A stretch of 64,000 bases of DNA. It comes from Pseudidiomarina mangrovi (GTDB lineage: Bacteria; Pseudomonadota; Gammaproteobacteria; Enterobacterales; Alteromonadaceae). The translations under genes were made by a program, and so were the position numbers. Below are positions 63,949 to 64,000 of this stretch, piece after piece. The DNA is taken from assembly GCF_003999375.1 (NCBI RefSeq), contig NZ_RJLC01000014.1, positions 203,193 through 267,192 of the forward strand, written 5' to 3'. The notes beneath the pieces are model-generated. The model did not search any database and was not told where the DNA came from. It saw only the letters and a list, made by a program, of their open reading frames with translations. Position 1 is the stretch's first letter, and the number at the start of each line of letters is the position of its first letter.

Positions 63949-64000
63949 ATGACAACCCAACATTCCTTCCATCAGCATTATGACGTTATCGTCATTGGTG
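63949..64000 (+). CDS. mnmG: tRNA uridine modification enzyme MnmG, first 17 residues (truncated by window edge)
   Basis: ATG at 63949 with AAGGA 10 bases upstream; the visible residues MTTQHSFHQHYDVIVIG begin the FAD-binding Rossmann motif of MnmG (GidA). Its position right of oriC, downstream of mioC, matches E. coli. It partners MnmE. Confidence 0.85.
   Translation, partial: MTTQHSFHQHYDVIVIG

Overview
The window is a gammaproteobacterial chromosome segment that ends at the replication origin. Gene content and order (polA/engB/yihI, def-fmt-rsmB-trkA, fadBA, glyQS, gyrB-recF-dnaN-dnaA, rpmH-rnpA-yidD-yidC-mnmE, mioC-oriC-mnmG), a GATC-rich origin implying Dam/SeqA control, and the protein sequences point to Alteromonadales, most likely Idiomarinaceae (Idiomarina/Pseudidiomarina type). 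The family assignment is inference from recognition, not from a search.

Layout. 1-4.6 kb: a truncated membrane protein, an isochorismatase-family hydrolase, a cold-shock gene with a long leader, cysE, an exported amidohydrolase, and the DUF2489/yihI pair. 4.6-10.8 kb: cytochrome c4, engB, an EamA transporter and polA. Two non-coding gaps here sit where E. coli carries the csrC and spf (Spot 42) small RNAs. 10.8-16.5 kb: a small orphan gene, then a tightly packed minus-strand run LysM protein-dprA-smg-yrdD-tsaC-hemF-aroE. 16.5-24.2 kb: def-fmt-rsmB-trkA forward, with trkH and slt in reverse. 24.3-32.2 kb: fadBA behind a PsrA-like operator, tusA, a GNAT acetyltransferase, tag and glyQS. 32.2-42.4 kb: gyrB-recF-dnaN-dnaA (minus) and the divergent rpmH-rnpA-yidD-yidC-mnmE (plus). 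42.4-61.7 kb is an accessory block between mnmE and mioC: a decayed hybrid histidine kinase, a 1761-residue alpha-2-macroglobulin-like protein without a thioester, an arsenate-resistance operon, an OmpA-like lipoprotein, an overlapping SDR/epimerase/BASS transporter/FMO operon, a sugar dehydrogenase, and an M1 peptidase operon. 61.8-64 kb: a MASE1 protein with a ruined GGDEF motif, mioC, oriC and the start of mnmG.

The most distinctive system is the arsenic operon at 49.3-52.3 kb. A single polypeptide joins a thioredoxin-type arsenate reductase to an ArsR repressor and is translationally coupled to a dedicated GAPDH and the ArsJ exporter. A perfect 14-bp palindrome overlaps its promoter. No arsenite pump is present in the window. 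The fused protein could act as an arsenate sensor that makes its own inducer, As(III), while detoxification runs through 1-arseno-3-phosphoglycerate export; this is a hypothesis.

Start codons were often moved inward from the longest open frame where homologue length or a Shine-Dalgarno sequence supported it. Family assignments rest on motif recognition only; no alignments were run.
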